NCBI RefSeq assembly: GCF_900188255.1
Contig: NZ_FZNS01000003.1
Coordinates: forward strand, 186,001 to 250,000
From: Hymenobacter mucosus
Lineage (GTDB): Bacteria; Bacteroidota; Bacteroidia; Cytophagales; Hymenobacteraceae
Direction of reading: 5' to 3'
DNA: 64,000 bases
Part shown: positions 35,632 to 44,353 of the stretch, in pieces
Numbering within the stretch: position 1 is the stretch's first letter
Layout: each line of letters opens with the position of its first letter
Notes under the pieces: model-generated
What the model was told of the DNA's origin: nothing
Database searches by the model: none
Seen by the model: the letters and a program-made list of their open reading frames with translations, nothing else
Translations under genes and position numbers: made by a program

Positions 35632-35883
35632 TTACACCGAGTAATCGGCCGTAAGGTGGGCGTCTACGCAGTTGAGCACATCCTGCACCGTGCGTAGGCG
35701 CTCTAGCTCGGGGTCAGGAATTTCAATGTGGAAGCGGTATTCCAAGTTGATAGCCAGCTCTACCAAGTCAATGGAATCGAGGCCAATATCTTCCTGCAAG
35801 CGAGTTTTGGGCGTAAAAATCAGGTTGGCGTGGCGCTTGCGGCGTAGCATGCGCTCCACTTGATGACGGACTAGCTGTTCCAT
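35632..35883 (-). CDS. Acyl carrier protein
   Basis: 83 aa. Four-helix ACP with the phosphopantetheine Ser in GLDSIDLVEL (about residue 39) and an acidic helix after it (INLEYRFHIEIPDPELERL). It is alone, with no fatty-acid synthase gene nearby; it lies 51 bases after the membrane-fusion-protein-like gene and probably on its transcript. An ATG 35883 start is used. Confidence 0.82.
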   Translation of the reverse strand: MEQLVRHQVERMLRRKRHANLIFTPKTRLQEDIGLDSIDLVELAINLEYRFHIEIPDPELERLRTVQDVLNCVDAHLTADYSV

Positions 35884-35934
35884 ATGAACTGTAGGGCAGC
35901 GGGAGAGTGAGAAAAACAAAAAAGAGAAACGGGC

Positions 35935-36507
35935 CTACTCAACGCTAGTGAGGAGCAGCGTGGTATCTGCCGCCGTACCAGGCTGGTAGGTAAGCACTGC
36001 GGCGTGGGCCTGTAGGTAGTCGCCGGGGGCTACTGGGCGCGTCGTGATGAGGCCGTCTTCGGGAGCCGTCACGAACACGAAAGTAAGCGCCTGAGGAGCC
36101 TGAGCCAATTGAAGACGAAGCGCCTGAATTTTCTGGTGGGCCGCCGCCACGGCCGCCGCGGAAGCTGCCGGCTGCTGAGCTAGTAGAGCCGCGTGGGCGC
36201 GCTGCTGTTGAGCCAGCAGGCCCTGTAGGCGCTGTTGTTCCAGGGTGTGGAGAGGCTGTGCCAGCTTAGCCAGCATATCGCCTTTGCGTACGCGCTGCCC
36301 GGGAGTTACGTACACTTCCCACACGCGCCCAGCCTGAGCTGCCTCCACGGGGCGGCCGGGTAGTACCACCCGCGGGCCGGGCGGGGTAAGCGAATCGGGA
36401 AGGGTGGCGGCCGAAAGGGTAGGGGTGGCCGGTGCCAGCCAGCATGGTAGGGCACAACTGCCTACCGCTACCAGTAGTACTAGCACCATTCCAAGTAATT
36501 TTTTCAT
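35935..36507 (-). CDS. Membrane fusion protein-like (biotin/lipoyl) exported protein
   Basis: 190 aa. Signal-like N-terminus (residues 1-25, ending CWLAP), then a lipoyl/barrel-sandwich half-motif (PGRPVEAAQAGRVWEVYVTPGQRVRKGDMLAKL), a coiled-coil helical pair rich in Gln and Ala (about 80-130), and a second half-motif (VTAPEDGLITTRPVAPGDYLQ). This is the layout of HlyD-like adaptors, but short and without the beta-barrel domain. No ABC, MFS or RND partner is adjacent. Its promoter overlaps an Rrf2-type operator. Confidence 0.65.
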   Translation of the reverse strand: MKKLLGMVLVLLVAVGSCALPCWLAPATPTLSAATLPDSLTPPGPRVVLPGRPVEAAQAGRVWEVYVTPGQRVRKGDMLAKLAQPLHTLEQQRLQGLLAQQQRAHAALLAQQPAASAAAVAAAHQKIQALRLQLAQAPQALTFVFVTAPEDGLITTRPVAPGDYLQAHAAVLTYQPGTAADTTLLLTSVE

Positions 36508-36610
36508 CACAAGCACAGCAGAAGTTCTCCGTTGGAGGTCAGGCGAGGCCGACGCGGCCAGGGGCACAGCGGAGGAATTAAATAAGGCGAAACGGCCAGA
36601 GAATCAGATA

Positions 36611-36627
36611 GTAACCAATTTGGTTAC
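36611..36627 (-). promoter_or_regulatory. Operator, Rrf2-type palindrome (site 1)
   Basis: GTAACCAATTTGGTTAC is a 17-base palindrome with 8 perfect pairs. It lies between the Rrf2 gene and the fusion-protein gene, about 104 bases before the latter's ATG. Its near-copy is at 37111. Confidence 0.7.
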
Positions 36628-36651
36628 ATTTATTGGGAAATAAAAAGCGGC

Positions 36652-37101
36652 TTAGCCGCTGGCGTGTGGGCACTGCTGAGGTACGCGCTGGGCCAACTCT
36701 TCCATTACTTGATGCACCGACACGGCTGCCAGGGCCGTGCGCATGGCTTCAATGGCGGGCCCGAATAGGCCTTCCAACGTTTGTTGCATCACGCGGCCCA
36801 GGTCACAATGCGAGCTGGGGTTGGTGCTACCCACCAGAAACAAGTCGGGCTCCGATTCTTGCACTGCCCGAAATACATCGAGTAGGGAAATCTCGGTAGC
36901 AGGCCGGGCTAGCAATGTGCCGCCTCCTGCCCCGCGCTGGCTCTGTACCAGGCCCGCTTCGCGCAGGGTGCTCATCAGGCGGCGTACTACCACGGGGTGA
37001 GTGCCGGCACTGCTCGCCAATACCTCCGACGATACTGGCTGCCCCTGGGAATGCCCTAGGTAAGCTAGAATGTGGGTGGCAACGGCAAAACGAGTGTTCA
37101 T
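36652..37101 (-). CDS. Rrf2 family transcriptional regulator
   Basis: 149 aa. N-terminal winged helix (MNTRFAVATHILAYL, then AGTHPVVVRRLMSTLREAGLV with the recognition helix) and GGTLLARPATEISLLDVFRAVQ typical of Rrf2. It has only two cysteines (SSHCDLG and QQCPHASG at the end), not the three spaced ones that hold an Fe-S cluster in IscR, so it likely senses something else. The two palindromes at 36611 and 37111 flank its reading frame. Confidence 0.85.
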   Translation of the reverse strand: MNTRFAVATHILAYLGHSQGQPVSSEVLASSAGTHPVVVRRLMSTLREAGLVQSQRGAGGGTLLARPATEISLLDVFRAVQESEPDLFLVGSTNPSSHCDLGRVMQQTLEGLFGPAIEAMRTALAAVSVHQVMEELAQRVPQQCPHASG

Positions 37102-37110
37102 GCGGGATAG

Positions 37111-37127
37111 GTAACAGAATTGGTTAC
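37111..37127 (-). promoter_or_regulatory. Operator, Rrf2-type palindrome (site 2)
   Basis: GTAACAGAATTGGTTAC is an imperfect copy of site 1 (identical at 14 of 17 bases). It sits directly downstream of the -7 box at 37128-37135, over the start of the Rrf2 mRNA, consistent with autorepression. Confidence 0.7.
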
Positions 37128-37135
37128 AAATGTAC
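37128..37135 (-). promoter_or_regulatory. -7 box of the Rrf2 gene
   Basis: Minus strand TACATTTG, a perfect TAnnTTTG box, immediately followed by the operator. TTGT lies about 22 bases upstream. Confidence 0.6.
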
Positions 37136-37136
37136 G

Positions 37137-37176
37137 CAAAAGAAAAACAGATTGTACACAACCTGTTTTTCTTTTG
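37137..37176 (-). terminator. AT-rich hairpin after pirin
   Basis: CAAAAGAAAAACAG (37137-37150) pairs perfectly with 37163-37176 around a 12-base loop. Reading leftwards the 3' arm is T-rich, so it probably ends the pirin transcript before the Rrf2 promoter. Confidence 0.7.
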
Positions 37177-37238
37177 ACGATAGCCACACGTCCCTAGGCT
37201 AAGTAAGGGGCTTAGTAGGGTGTGTCCAGTAGCTGTTG

Positions 37239-38093
37239 CTATGCTTCCCAGCTACCGAAAGTGCCTGCTTGGTAGTCTTGGTACGCCTGGCGAATTTCCT
37301 GCTCGGTGTTCATCACGAAGGGGCCATACGCCACAATGGGCTCCTGGAAGGGTAGAGCATGGCCCAGCAGCACCACGGCGTCGCTGGGAGCTTCAATGTG
37401 CAGGTCGTTGCCGTCGTAGTTAAACTCCACCAAATGGCGGGCTTCGGTTTCCACCCCATTTACCAGCACGCGGCCTCGAATGGTGTAGAAAAAAATGGTG
37501 TGCTCCTTGGGAATGGAAAGCGCAAGCTTGCCGCCGGCCAGAAAGTCAATGGTAGCCAGCTGAATATCAGCTAGGGGCTGTACGGCCCCAGCCGTACCCG
37601 CCCAGTTGCCCGACACGGCGTGGATGGTAACGCGGCCTTCGTCTTGGGTTACCACGGGAATCTCGGGCTCCTGAAGGCCGGTATAGCGCGGCTCCACCAT
37701 TTTGTCTTTGGCTGGCAGATTTACCCACAGTTGTAAGATTTCCAAGGGGCCACCCGTGCGCTTAAAATCAGGCGACGAAATTTCGGCGTGAATCAGGCCC
37801 CGGCCAGCTGTCATCCACTGAATGCCACCCGGCCCAATAATGCTTTGGTGGCCGCCGGTATCTTGGTGCATAATATCACCATCCAGAATAAACGTGACGG
37901 TTTCGAAGCCCCGGTGCGGGTGCGGACCGAAGGGAAGGCCATTGTTGTGCGGCGGGTATACCTGGGGACCGTGGTGGTTAAGAAACAAAAACGGGTCGAG
38001 GTGCTCGACTGACTGCGTGGGCAAGGCACGGTACGTAACCAGGTCGGCAATGGGGGCGCTCAGGGCGCGGTGCTGCTGCTTGATGGTGCGCAT
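37239..38093 (-). CDS. Pirin family protein
   Basis: 284 aa. Two cupin barrels. Metal ligands are visible in PHPHRGFETVTF (two His about residues 57-59) and IHAEIS (His and Glu about 101-103). Pirins vary: some are quercetin dioxygenases, others redox-regulated transcription cofactors. No clue here which. The genes beyond it on the left are separated by a hairpin. Confidence 0.9.
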   Translation of the reverse strand: MRTIKQQHRALSAPIADLVTYRALPTQSVEHLDPFLFLNHHGPQVYPPHNNGLPFGPHPHRGFETVTFILDGDIMHQDTGGHQSIIGPGGIQWMTAGRGLIHAEISSPDFKRTGGPLEILQLWVNLPAKDKMVEPRYTGLQEPEIPVVTQDEGRVTIHAVSGNWAGTAGAVQPLADIQLATIDFLAGGKLALSIPKEHTIFFYTIRGRVLVNGVETEARHLVEFNYDGNDLHIEAPSDAVVLLGHALPFQEPIVAYGPFVMNTEQEIRQAYQDYQAGTFGSWEA

Positions 38094-38244
38094 ATAGGAG
38101 AGGGGATAAGAGAAAGTAGCTGACTAGTACCTGAAACCGCACGACATGTTTGGGCAGCCGGCAGGTTTTGTACGGCTCGCGCAACTACTTCGCTGTGCGC
38201 GTGACTCTTATGCGTATATCGCGCCACTGTAATCTGTGTGAGTT

Positions 38245-38517
38245 ATGATACGCACGCTCCTTCTCGTTCTGGCCTTATTGGGTAGGGCCGCCGGTACTGT
38301 GCTGGCGCAGGGTGCTACCCCACTGCCCGCGGCCACTACCGCACGGCCTACTACCGCCCCAACCAGTGAGCTGCCGAGCAGGCCCCGCGAACGGCCCAAA
38401 TACCCCAAGCCCACCACGCTGGATACCAACGAGGTAAAGCTTCGGATTGACCCCAGGAGGCCTATTCCGGCGCCCACGCGGCCGGTTCCCAAGCCCCGAG
38501 CTGTATCTCGGCAGTAG
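38245..38517 (+). CDS. Small secreted proline-rich protein
   Basis: 90 aa. Signal peptide (cut about residue 22, VLAQG), then a Pro/Thr/Arg-rich, probably disordered mature part. Similar small Pro-rich secreted proteins appear at 52594 and 58679. No function known. Confidence 0.5.
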   Translation: MIRTLLLVLALLGRAAGTVLAQGATPLPAATTARPTTAPTSELPSRPRERPKYPKPTTLDTNEVKLRIDPRRPIPAPTRPVPKPRAVSRQ

Positions 38518-38586
38518 CGGGCGGCCGAAAACCCTGGCCTACTAAACTAGGTTATTCACTTCTGCATCGAATAATCTTCTTTAGTT

Positions 38587-39663
38587 ATGGCTCAGCTTTT
38601 TACGCCGTTCACCCTGCGCGGCATCACGTTTAAAAATCGCCTGGTTGTGTCGCCGATGTGCCAATACAGCGCCGAGGATGGCTTCACCAACGACTGGCAT
38701 TTCGTGCACCTGGGCTCCCGGGCCGTAGGGGGCGCTAGTCTCATCATTCTGGAAGCCACTGCCGTATCTCCGGAGGGGCGCATCACTCCCGACGACATTG
38801 GCATCTGGAAGGAGGAGCACGTGCCGGGCCTGCGTCGCATTGCCGATTTCCTGAAAGAGCACGCCTGCGTGCCCGGTATTCAGCTGGCTCACGCTGGCCG
38901 CAAAGCCAGCCATGCTAGCCCTTGGAAAGGTGGCGAGGTAGTGCCTGCAACCGAGGGCGGTTGGGAAACCGTAGCGCCCAGTGCAGTACCCTTCACCGAG
39001 GCCGAGCCCGCTCCCCAAGAACTGTCGTTGGCGGGCGTGCAGCAGGTCGTTGACGACTTCCGCACGGCGGCACAACGAACCTTGGACGCTGGCTTTGAGG
39101 TGATAGAGCTGCACGGTGCCCACGGCTACCTCCTGCACGAGTTCCTGTCGCCACTCAGCAACAAGCGCCAAGACCAGTATGGAGGCTCCTTTGAAAACCG
39201 CATTCGGCTGCTGGTGGAAGTAGTGGAGGCTACCCGCACTGTGTGGCCAGAGCACCTTCCCTTGTTCGTGCGCATTTCGGCCACCGACTGGACTGAGGGC
39301 GGCTGGACGGCGGAGGAATCGGTAGCCCTAGCTACTATTCTCAAAGACAAGGGTGTTGACCTGATTGACTGCTCTACTGGTGGCAACGTGCCAGCCGCCC
39401 AAATTCCGGTAGGCCCCAGCTACCAAGTGCCGTTTGCTGAGCAAGTGAAGCGTGAAACGGGCCTCCCCACCGGCGCCGTAGGCCTCATCACTAGTCCCGA
39501 GCAGGCCGAGGAAATTGTGGCTTCTGGCCAAGCCGATTTGGTGCTGCTGGCCCGCGAGTCGCTCCGTAACCCCTATTTCCCGCTGCGCGCTGCGCACAAG
39601 CTGGGCGCCGACGTAGCCTGGCCCGACCAGTATGAGCGCGCTAAGCCCCGCAAACATCATTAA
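38587..39663 (+). CDS. NADH:flavin oxidoreductase, old yellow enzyme family (YqjM-like)
   Basis: 358 aa FMN enzyme. RGITFKNRLVVSPMCQYSAEDG with the Cys that tunes the flavin, QLAHAGRKAS with the substrate His, HGAHGYLLHEFLSPLSNKR, and ILLARESLRNPYFPL near the end (here VLLARESLRNPYFPL). It should reduce alkenes conjugated to carbonyl groups, probably in xenobiotic or stress response. A terminator follows. Confidence 0.92.
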   Translation: MAQLFTPFTLRGITFKNRLVVSPMCQYSAEDGFTNDWHFVHLGSRAVGGASLIILEATAVSPEGRITPDDIGIWKEEHVPGLRRIADFLKEHACVPGIQLAHAGRKASHASPWKGGEVVPATEGGWETVAPSAVPFTEAEPAPQELSLAGVQQVVDDFRTAAQRTLDAGFEVIELHGAHGYLLHEFLSPLSNKRQDQYGGSFENRIRLLVEVVEATRTVWPEHLPLFVRISATDWTEGGWTAEESVALATILKDKGVDLIDCSTGGNVPAAQIPVGPSYQVPFAEQVKRETGLPTGAVGLITSPEQAEEIVASGQADLVLLARESLRNPYFPLRAAHKLGADVAWPDQYERAKPRKHH

Positions 39664-39716
39664 CAGGAAGGACCAAAACCAAGGTCTTGTACCTTAACTT
39701 GGCCTACTACATACCC

Positions 39717-39749
39717 AAGCCGCTTCCCTAATTGGGGAGCGGCTTTTTT
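39717..39749 (+). terminator. Terminator after OYE gene
   Basis: AAGCCGCTTCCC pairs with GGGAGCGGCTT (one base bulged), then TTTTTT. Confidence 0.85.
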
Positions 39750-39840
39750 GTGCGAAACCTGTTCCTGCTGATGCCGTTGGCGCAACCCTTGCGCGCGCGT
39801 GCGCGACCTTGCATCTGGATTTCAGACTGTATTTTCCTGC

Positions 39841-41952
39841 ATGAATCACTTTTCTGCATCGCGCCCGGCTGCCGCGGCTTCCCTACTACTGGCGCTGGCT
39901 GGCTGCGCCACCACCAAACCAACCGTTCCTGCGGCATCTGCGCCAGCGGCTACCCCGGCAACGTCAGCCGTAGCGTCCTCTACCGGCGGGCGCAGCATCA
40001 ATCCGCAGGATGTTGACCGTTCCGTGTCGCCCTGCGAGGACTTCTTTCAGTTCTCGGGTGGCAACTGGTTGAAAAACAACCCGGTGCCGGCTTATGCCTC
40101 TAGCTGGGGCCCGCGCAACCTGCTCGGCGACCGGACCCAGGCCACGCTGAAAAAGATACTAGAAGAAGCCGCAGCTACTACTTCGGCGCCTAAGGGTTCT
40201 AACACCCAGAAAGTAGGCGACTTCTACGCCTCGGGTATGGACTCGGTAGGCCTCGAAAAGGCGGGCCTGAAGTACCTGCAGCCCGAGCTGGCGCGCATTG
40301 CCGCCATCAAAGACCTGAAAACCTTGCAAACCGAGCTGGCTCGTCAGCAGACCCTCGGCACGGGAGCTTTCTTCCGTGCCGGCGTGGGCCCCGACCGCAA
40401 GCAGAGCACGGTGTACGCCGTCAATTTCAGCCAGGGTGGCCTGGGCATGCCCGACCGCGACTACTACCTCAAGGACGATGCCCGCTCAAAAGCCGTGCGC
40501 ACGGCCTATGTAGCCTACATGACCAACACGTTCAAGCTCATGGGCGACTCGGAGGCCACAGCCGCGAAGAAAGCGGCCACCATTGTGCGCCTCGAAACCC
40601 GGTTGGCCCAGGCCAGCAAGAGCCGCGTGGAACTGCGCGACCCCTATGCCAGCTACAACAAGATGACGGTGGCCGAGGCGAATGCCCAGTTCCCGAACAT
40701 CAACCTGCCGGCTTTCCTCGCTCAAAACAAGTTGGGGGCAGCCAAGGAAGTCATCATTGGGCAGCCTACCTTCTTCAAGGAGGTGAGCACCATGCTCAAG
40801 CAGGAGCCCTTGGCCGATGTCAAAACCTATATGGCTTGGCAGCTCGTCAGCTCCGTGCCCTCGGCCCTGCCCAAGGCGTATAGCGACGAGGCTTTCCGGT
40901 TTGCGCAGGTGCAGAGCGGGGCCAAGCAGCAGGCGGTCCGTTGGAAGCGCATGCAGTCGGCTACGGATGCTACTTTGGGCGAGGCCTTTGGGCAGTTGTA
41001 CGTAGACAAGGCTTTCTCACCTGCGGCCAAGCAAAAGGCCCTCGATATGGTAGCCAACATCAAGGCCAGCATGGCCGACCACATCCAAACCAATACTTGG
41101 ATGAGCGACGCTACCAAGCAGGAGGCCCTGAAAAAGCTGAATGCCCTGCGGGTGAAAATCGGCTACCCCGATAAATGGAAGGACTACTCGGCTCTGAACA
41201 TTACCCGCGAGTCGTACCTGAAGAATGTGCTGGCTGCCCGTCAGTGGAGTTACCAGCAGAACGTGAAGAAGTTTGGTGGGCCCATTGACCGTAATGAGTG
41301 GGGCATGACGCCGCCTACCATCAATGCCTATTACAACCCGCCGATGAACGAAATCGTGTTTCCGGCCGGATACCTGCAACCCCCTTTCTTCGACCCCGAG
41401 GCCGACGACGCGGTAAACTACGGCGCCATTGGCGGCGTCATGGGCCACGAAATGACCCACGGCTTCGACGACCAAGGCCGGCAGTACGATTCCCAGGGCA
41501 ACCTACGCGACTGGTGGACCAAGGAAGACGGAGAGCAGTTTACCCAGCGCGCCGCCGTGGTAGGCCGCCAATACGACGCCTTCTCGCCCCTCGACTCGGT
41601 GCACGTGAACGGCAAGCTGACTATGGGCGAAAACCTGGCCGACTTTGCGGGCCTTACCATAGTATATGGTGCCCTGGAAAAACAACTGCAGAAGCAATAC
41701 GGTAATGGTCCGCGCCCCGTCATTGATGGATTTACGCCAGAACAGCGCTTCTTCCTGAGTTGGGCGCAGCTGCGCCGCACCAACATTCGGCCTGAGGCCT
41801 TGCGCCAGCAGATTCTCACCGACCCGCACTCGCCCGGTCAGTACCGTACCATTGGACCGCTCATGAACATGCCCCAATTCTACCAGGCTTTCGGTTGCCA
41901 GCCGGGCCAGAAGATGGTGCGGCCTGATGCGGAGCGCGCCGTTATTTGGTAG
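39841..41952 (+). CDS. M13 family metallopeptidase lipoprotein (copy 1)
   Basis: 703 aa. Lipobox LAGC (Cys21), a Thr/Ala-rich linker, then a full-length M13 (neprilysin/PepO) domain. Zinc site HEMTH in VMGHEMTHGFDDQG (about residue 540) and the third ligand Glu in GENLADFAG. NAYYNPPMNEIVFPAG is the substrate-binding segment. These cut oligopeptides at the cell surface. First of three tandem paralogues; a 19-bp hairpin follows its stop. Confidence 0.93.
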   Translation: MNHFSASRPAAAASLLLALAGCATTKPTVPAASAPAATPATSAVASSTGGRSINPQDVDRSVSPCEDFFQFSGGNWLKNNPVPAYASSWGPRNLLGDRTQATLKKILEEAAATTSAPKGSNTQKVGDFYASGMDSVGLEKAGLKYLQPELARIAAIKDLKTLQTELARQQTLGTGAFFRAGVGPDRKQSTVYAVNFSQGGLGMPDRDYYLKDDARSKAVRTAYVAYMTNTFKLMGDSEATAAKKAATIVRLETRLAQASKSRVELRDPYASYNKMTVAEANAQFPNINLPAFLAQNKLGAAKEVIIGQPTFFKEVSTMLKQEPLADVKTYMAWQLVSSVPSALPKAYSDEAFRFAQVQSGAKQQAVRWKRMQSATDATLGEAFGQLYVDKAFSPAAKQKALDMVANIKASMADHIQTNTWMSDATKQEALKKLNALRVKIGYPDKWKDYSALNITRESYLKNVLAARQWSYQQNVKKFGGPIDRNEWGMTPPTINAYYNPPMNEIVFPAGYLQPPFFDPEADDAVNYGAIGGVMGHEMTHGFDDQGRQYDSQGNLRDWWTKEDGEQFTQRAAVVGRQYDAFSPLDSVHVNGKLTMGENLADFAGLTIVYGALEKQLQKQYGNGPRPVIDGFTPEQRFFLSWAQLRRTNIRPEALRQQILTDPHSPGQYRTIGPLMNMPQFYQAFGCQPGQKMVRPDAERAVIW

Positions 41953-42004
41953 CGGTGCAGGGTGGGTAAATTGAAAGTATATCAGTTTACCCACCCTGCA
42001 CCGC
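41952..42004 (+). terminator. Terminator, 19-bp perfect stem
   Basis: Arms 41952-41970 and 41986-42004 pair perfectly; the left arm begins within the stop codon of copy 1. TTCGTTTTTTG follows. Confidence 0.88.
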
Positions 42005-42075
42005 TTCGTTTTTTGTAAGTGTGCGGTGATATTCCTGTATATTACTTCACTTTTTTCATGCCCTTTACTTTCCAC

Positions 42076-44205
42076 ATGTTCGCAAAGAGCTACTTATTGC
42101 TGACGCTGGGTACTGCTGCCGGCCTAGCCCTAACAGGCTGCGCTTCTAGCACCCCGGCCGCCACGGCCACCTCAACCACCCCCGCTACTGCTACCGCATC
42201 TGCTACCACCGAAACGGCCGCAAAAGGCCCCGTGCTGCCCGGCGTTGGCCTGGACCTGTCGGCGAGGGATATGTCGGTGTCGCCTTGCGAAGACTTCTTC
42301 CAGTACGCCAGCGGCACTTGGGTGAAGAATACCCCCATTCCGGCCGCCGAATCGTCGTGGGGCTCCTGGAATACCCTTATCGACCAGAACAACGCCGTGC
42401 TGCGCCAGATTCTGGAGTCGTCGGCCGCTAACAAGTCGGCCGCGAAAGGCTCGAATGCTCAGAAAGTAGGTGATTTCTACGCCTCGGCTATGGACACCGT
42501 AGCCATTGAGAAGGCCGGCTTGAAGTACCTGCAGCCGGAGTTGGCGCGCATCAATGGCGTGAAAGATCTGAAAGGCCTGCAGACTCAGCTGGTGCGCCAG
42601 CAGATGCTACAGACCCGCTCGGTATTCGGCCTGGGCGTGCGCCAGGATTCCAAGAAAAGCACCGAGTATGCCGTATACATGGGCCAGGGTGGCCTAACGC
42701 TACCCGACCGCGACTACTACCTCAAGGATGACGCCCGCTCCAAGACCATCCGGACGGCGTACACCACCTACCTCACCAACATGTTCAAGATGTTGGGCGA
42801 TAACGAGGCTACCGCTTCTAAGAACGCCGCCACTGTGCTGCGCCTAGAAACCCGGCTCGCCAAAGCCAGCAAAGACCGCGTAGCCCTGCGCGACCGGTAC
42901 GCCAACTACAACAAGATGACGGTGGCCGAGGCGAATGCCCAGTTCCCGAACATCGGCCTGACGGCTATGCTGCCCCAGGTAGGCCTAGGCTCGGTGAAGG
43001 AAGTAATTGTAGGCCAGCCTGAGTTTATGAAGGAAGCCAGCGCGGCCCTCAAGCAGGAGCCCATCGGCGACTGGAAAACCTACATGCGCTTTCACTTAGT
43101 AAACTCCGTAGCCTCGGCTCTGCCCAAGGCCTACGTAGATGAGTCGTTCCGCTTCAACCAGGTGATGAGCGGTGCCAAGCAGCAGCAGCCCCGCTGGAAG
43201 CGCATGCTGCGCTCTACGGATGCTACCCTGGGCGAGGCCTTCGGTCAGATCTACGTAGAAAAAGCCTTCACCCCCGAAACCAAGAAGAAGGCTCTGGAGA
43301 TGGTGGCCAACATCAAGGAAGCAATGGGTGAGCACATTCAGGCTCTGGAGTGGATGAGCCCCGCCACCAAGCAGGAGGCCATGAAGAAGCTCAACGGCTT
43401 CACCGTAAAAATCGGTTACCCCGACAAGTGGAAGGACTACTCGGCCCTGACCATCTCACGTGAGTCGTACTTGAAAAACGTGCTGGCCGCCCGTGAATGG
43501 GAGTTCAAGGACAACGTGAGCAAGTTTGGCAAGCCGATTGACCGCACCGAGTGGGGTATGACCCCGCCCACGGTGAATGCCTACTACAACTCCACGATGA
43601 ATGAAATCGTGTTTCCGGCCGGCATCATGCAGCCTCCGTTCTTCGACCCCAAGGCCGATGACGCCGTGAACTATGGCGGCATGGGCGCGGTAATTGGTCA
43701 TGAAATCACGCACGGCTTTGATGACCAGGGCCGGCAGTCGGATGCGGAGGGCAACCTGCGCGACTGGTGGACCAAGGAAGATGCCGCTGAATTCTCGAAG
43801 CGTACCGACTTGGTAGGCAAGCAGTACTCAGCTTTCTCGCCGCTGGATTCAGTGTACGTGAACGGCAAGCTGACCATGGGCGAAAACCTCGCTGACTTCG
43901 GTGGTACGGCCCTGGCCTACAGCGCCCTGCAGAAGCAGCTTCAGAAACAGTATGGCAGCAGCCCCCGTCCGCAGTACGACGGCCTGACGCCCGAGCAGCG
44001 CTTCTTCCTGGCCTGGGCTCAGGTATGGCGCACCAGCATGCGCCCCGAGGCTCTGCGCCAGCAGGTGCTCACCGACCCGCACTCACCCGCGCAGTACCGC
44101 ACCAACGGCCCACTGATGAACATGCCCGAGTTCTACGAGGCCTTCGGTTGTAAGGAAGATGCCAAGATGGTGCGCGCCCAGAACGTACGCGCCCGCGTGT
44201 GGTAA
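42076..44205 (+). CDS. M13 family metallopeptidase lipoprotein (copy 2)
   Basis: 709 aa. Signal LALTGC (Cys22 from ATG 42076; ATG 42058 is an equally possible start). The zinc motif is HEITH in VIGHEITHGFDDQG, third ligand in GENLADFGG, substrate segment NAYYNSTMNEIVFPAG. Its C-terminus ends MVRAQNVRARVW, like copy 3, while its middle differs most from the other two (for instance RQDSKKSTEYAVYMGQGG). Confidence 0.93.
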   Translation: MFAKSYLLLTLGTAAGLALTGCASSTPAATATSTTPATATASATTETAAKGPVLPGVGLDLSARDMSVSPCEDFFQYASGTWVKNTPIPAAESSWGSWNTLIDQNNAVLRQILESSAANKSAAKGSNAQKVGDFYASAMDTVAIEKAGLKYLQPELARINGVKDLKGLQTQLVRQQMLQTRSVFGLGVRQDSKKSTEYAVYMGQGGLTLPDRDYYLKDDARSKTIRTAYTTYLTNMFKMLGDNEATASKNAATVLRLETRLAKASKDRVALRDRYANYNKMTVAEANAQFPNIGLTAMLPQVGLGSVKEVIVGQPEFMKEASAALKQEPIGDWKTYMRFHLVNSVASALPKAYVDESFRFNQVMSGAKQQQPRWKRMLRSTDATLGEAFGQIYVEKAFTPETKKKALEMVANIKEAMGEHIQALEWMSPATKQEAMKKLNGFTVKIGYPDKWKDYSALTISRESYLKNVLAAREWEFKDNVSKFGKPIDRTEWGMTPPTVNAYYNSTMNEIVFPAGIMQPPFFDPKADDAVNYGGMGAVIGHEITHGFDDQGRQSDAEGNLRDWWTKEDAAEFSKRTDLVGKQYSAFSPLDSVYVNGKLTMGENLADFGGTALAYSALQKQLQKQYGSSPRPQYDGLTPEQRFFLAWAQVWRTSMRPEALRQQVLTDPHSPAQYRTNGPLMNMPEFYEAFGCKEDAKMVRAQNVRARVW

Positions 44206-44226
44206 GCCTTAGATAAGTAAGAAATG

Positions 44227-44264
44227 GAAAAGCGAGTTGCCTCTGGCAGCTCGCTTTTCTTCTT
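44227..44264 (+). terminator. Terminator after M13 copy 2
   Basis: AAAAGCGAG pairs with CTCGCTTTT, with inner TGCC/GGCA, and a T-rich tail (TTTTCTTCTTTT). Confidence 0.8.
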
Positions 44265-44353
44265 TTGCTCTTGAAGTATCCAAAGCTAAAAGCTCGACAT
44301 GACGGGCTTCCCTGGCTTCTTAACTCAGCTCCGTTCTTCCATTCCTTTCCAGT

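Noticed and set aside
37101-37239. Pirin and Rrf2 genes as one operon
   Set aside because: A 14-bp hairpin and a separate -7 box lie between them, so separate transcripts are more likely.
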